Assembly: GCA_013306675.1 (NCBI GenBank)
Contig: JABLUY010000029.1
Location: 1 to 64,000 of the forward strand
Reading direction: 5' to 3'
Length of the DNA stretch: 64,000 nucleotides
From: Thraustochytrium sp. TN22
Lineage: Eukaryota > Sar > Bigyra > Thraustochytrida > Thraustochytriidae
In this document: positions 63,838 through 64,000 of the stretch, in pieces
Position numbering within the stretch: the stretch's first letter is position 1
Layout of the letters: every line of letters begins with the position of its first letter
Program-made: the position numbers and the translations under genes
Notes under the pieces: generated by a model
Database searches by the model: none
Told to the model about the DNA's origin: nothing
What the model saw: the letters and a program-made list of their open reading frames with translations, nothing else

Positions 63838-64000
63838 TCTCGCGTCGCCGACTCTCCTGCTGCCGCCAAGGGCGCCGGGCCTCGCGCGCAGCGCGCACCG
63901 CGCTGCCGCCGCCTCGCCCGCCCGCGTCCCCGCCCGCGCCCGCCCGCGCCGCTCCGAGCCGAGTTCAAACAAGGCTTGTTTAGGCTGGGCGCCCGGGCTG
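63838..64000. other. Leader upstream of Borealin, cut by the window edge
   Basis: GC-rich sequence with a CGCCCGC run, presumably the Borealin promoter. The window ends before another gene is seen. Confidence 0.4.

Overview
The window is a GC-rich, gene-dense nuclear segment of a unicellular eukaryote. Introns are few and short with GT-AG ends, most genes are single long open frames, and neighbours lie head-to-head or tail-to-tail with 100-1700 bp between them. Supported markers are eIF4A, a Bet1 SNARE, CLN3, a MEIG1-like protein (implying cilia or flagella), Borealin, a myosin and three TmcB-like membrane proteins. A HisC-HAD-HisB fusion resembles one I remember from oomycetes, so a heterotrophic stramenopile (for example a labyrinthulomycete relative) is my best guess. 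This is an inference from gene content, not a phylogeny.

Layout. 1-6.4 kb: eIF4A (+, three exons), Bet1 SNARE (-), a probable ciliary protein (+), a polyamine/amino-acid permease (-). 6.9-9.1 kb: a decayed IS607-type serine recombinase and an unrecognised broken frame. 9.1-16.4 kb: an ankyrin-SAM-TIR protein (+), a Cys-rich protein (-), a large membrane protein (+), a GT32 glycosyltransferase (-). 17.3-28.7 kb: a membrane RING protein (-), a ZZ-bromodomain protein (+), a possibly myristoylated NmrA-like protein (-), a tetraspanin with a WH2 tail (+), a coiled-coil protein (+), a four-TM protein (-). 29.2-33.1 kb: a seven-exon LRR-Roc-COR-TIR gene (-). 34.4-44.7 kb: a small secreted protein (+), MEIG1-like (-), a myosin with two tail PH domains (+), CLN3 (-), HisC-HAD-HisB (+). 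44.9-62.7 kb: three TmcB-like paralogues, one on - and two in tandem on +. 62.8-63.8 kb: Borealin (-).

Main points of interest. (1) Two TIR proteins of immune or cell-death-like architecture lie about 18.5 kb apart: ANK-SAM-TIR, and an LRR-ROCO-TIR whose LRRs are each encoded by one phase-2 exon of about 84 nt. (2) A tetraspanin is fused in frame to a Gly/Pro-rich tail ending in a WIP-type WH2 actin-binding motif. (3) A three-domain histidine enzyme could carry out three consecutive pathway steps. (4) A recurrent structural pattern: just downstream of at least four genes (Bet1, the 7971 fragment, GT32, ZZ-bromodomain) lies a degenerate copy of that gene's own 3' coding end. (5) The tandem TmcB-like genes are near-identical over a central block of about 1.3 kb but diverge around it, as expected from gene conversion.

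All calls come from reading the sequence. No database search, alignment program or expression data was available. Start codons in GC-rich leaders and the splice sites are predictions.
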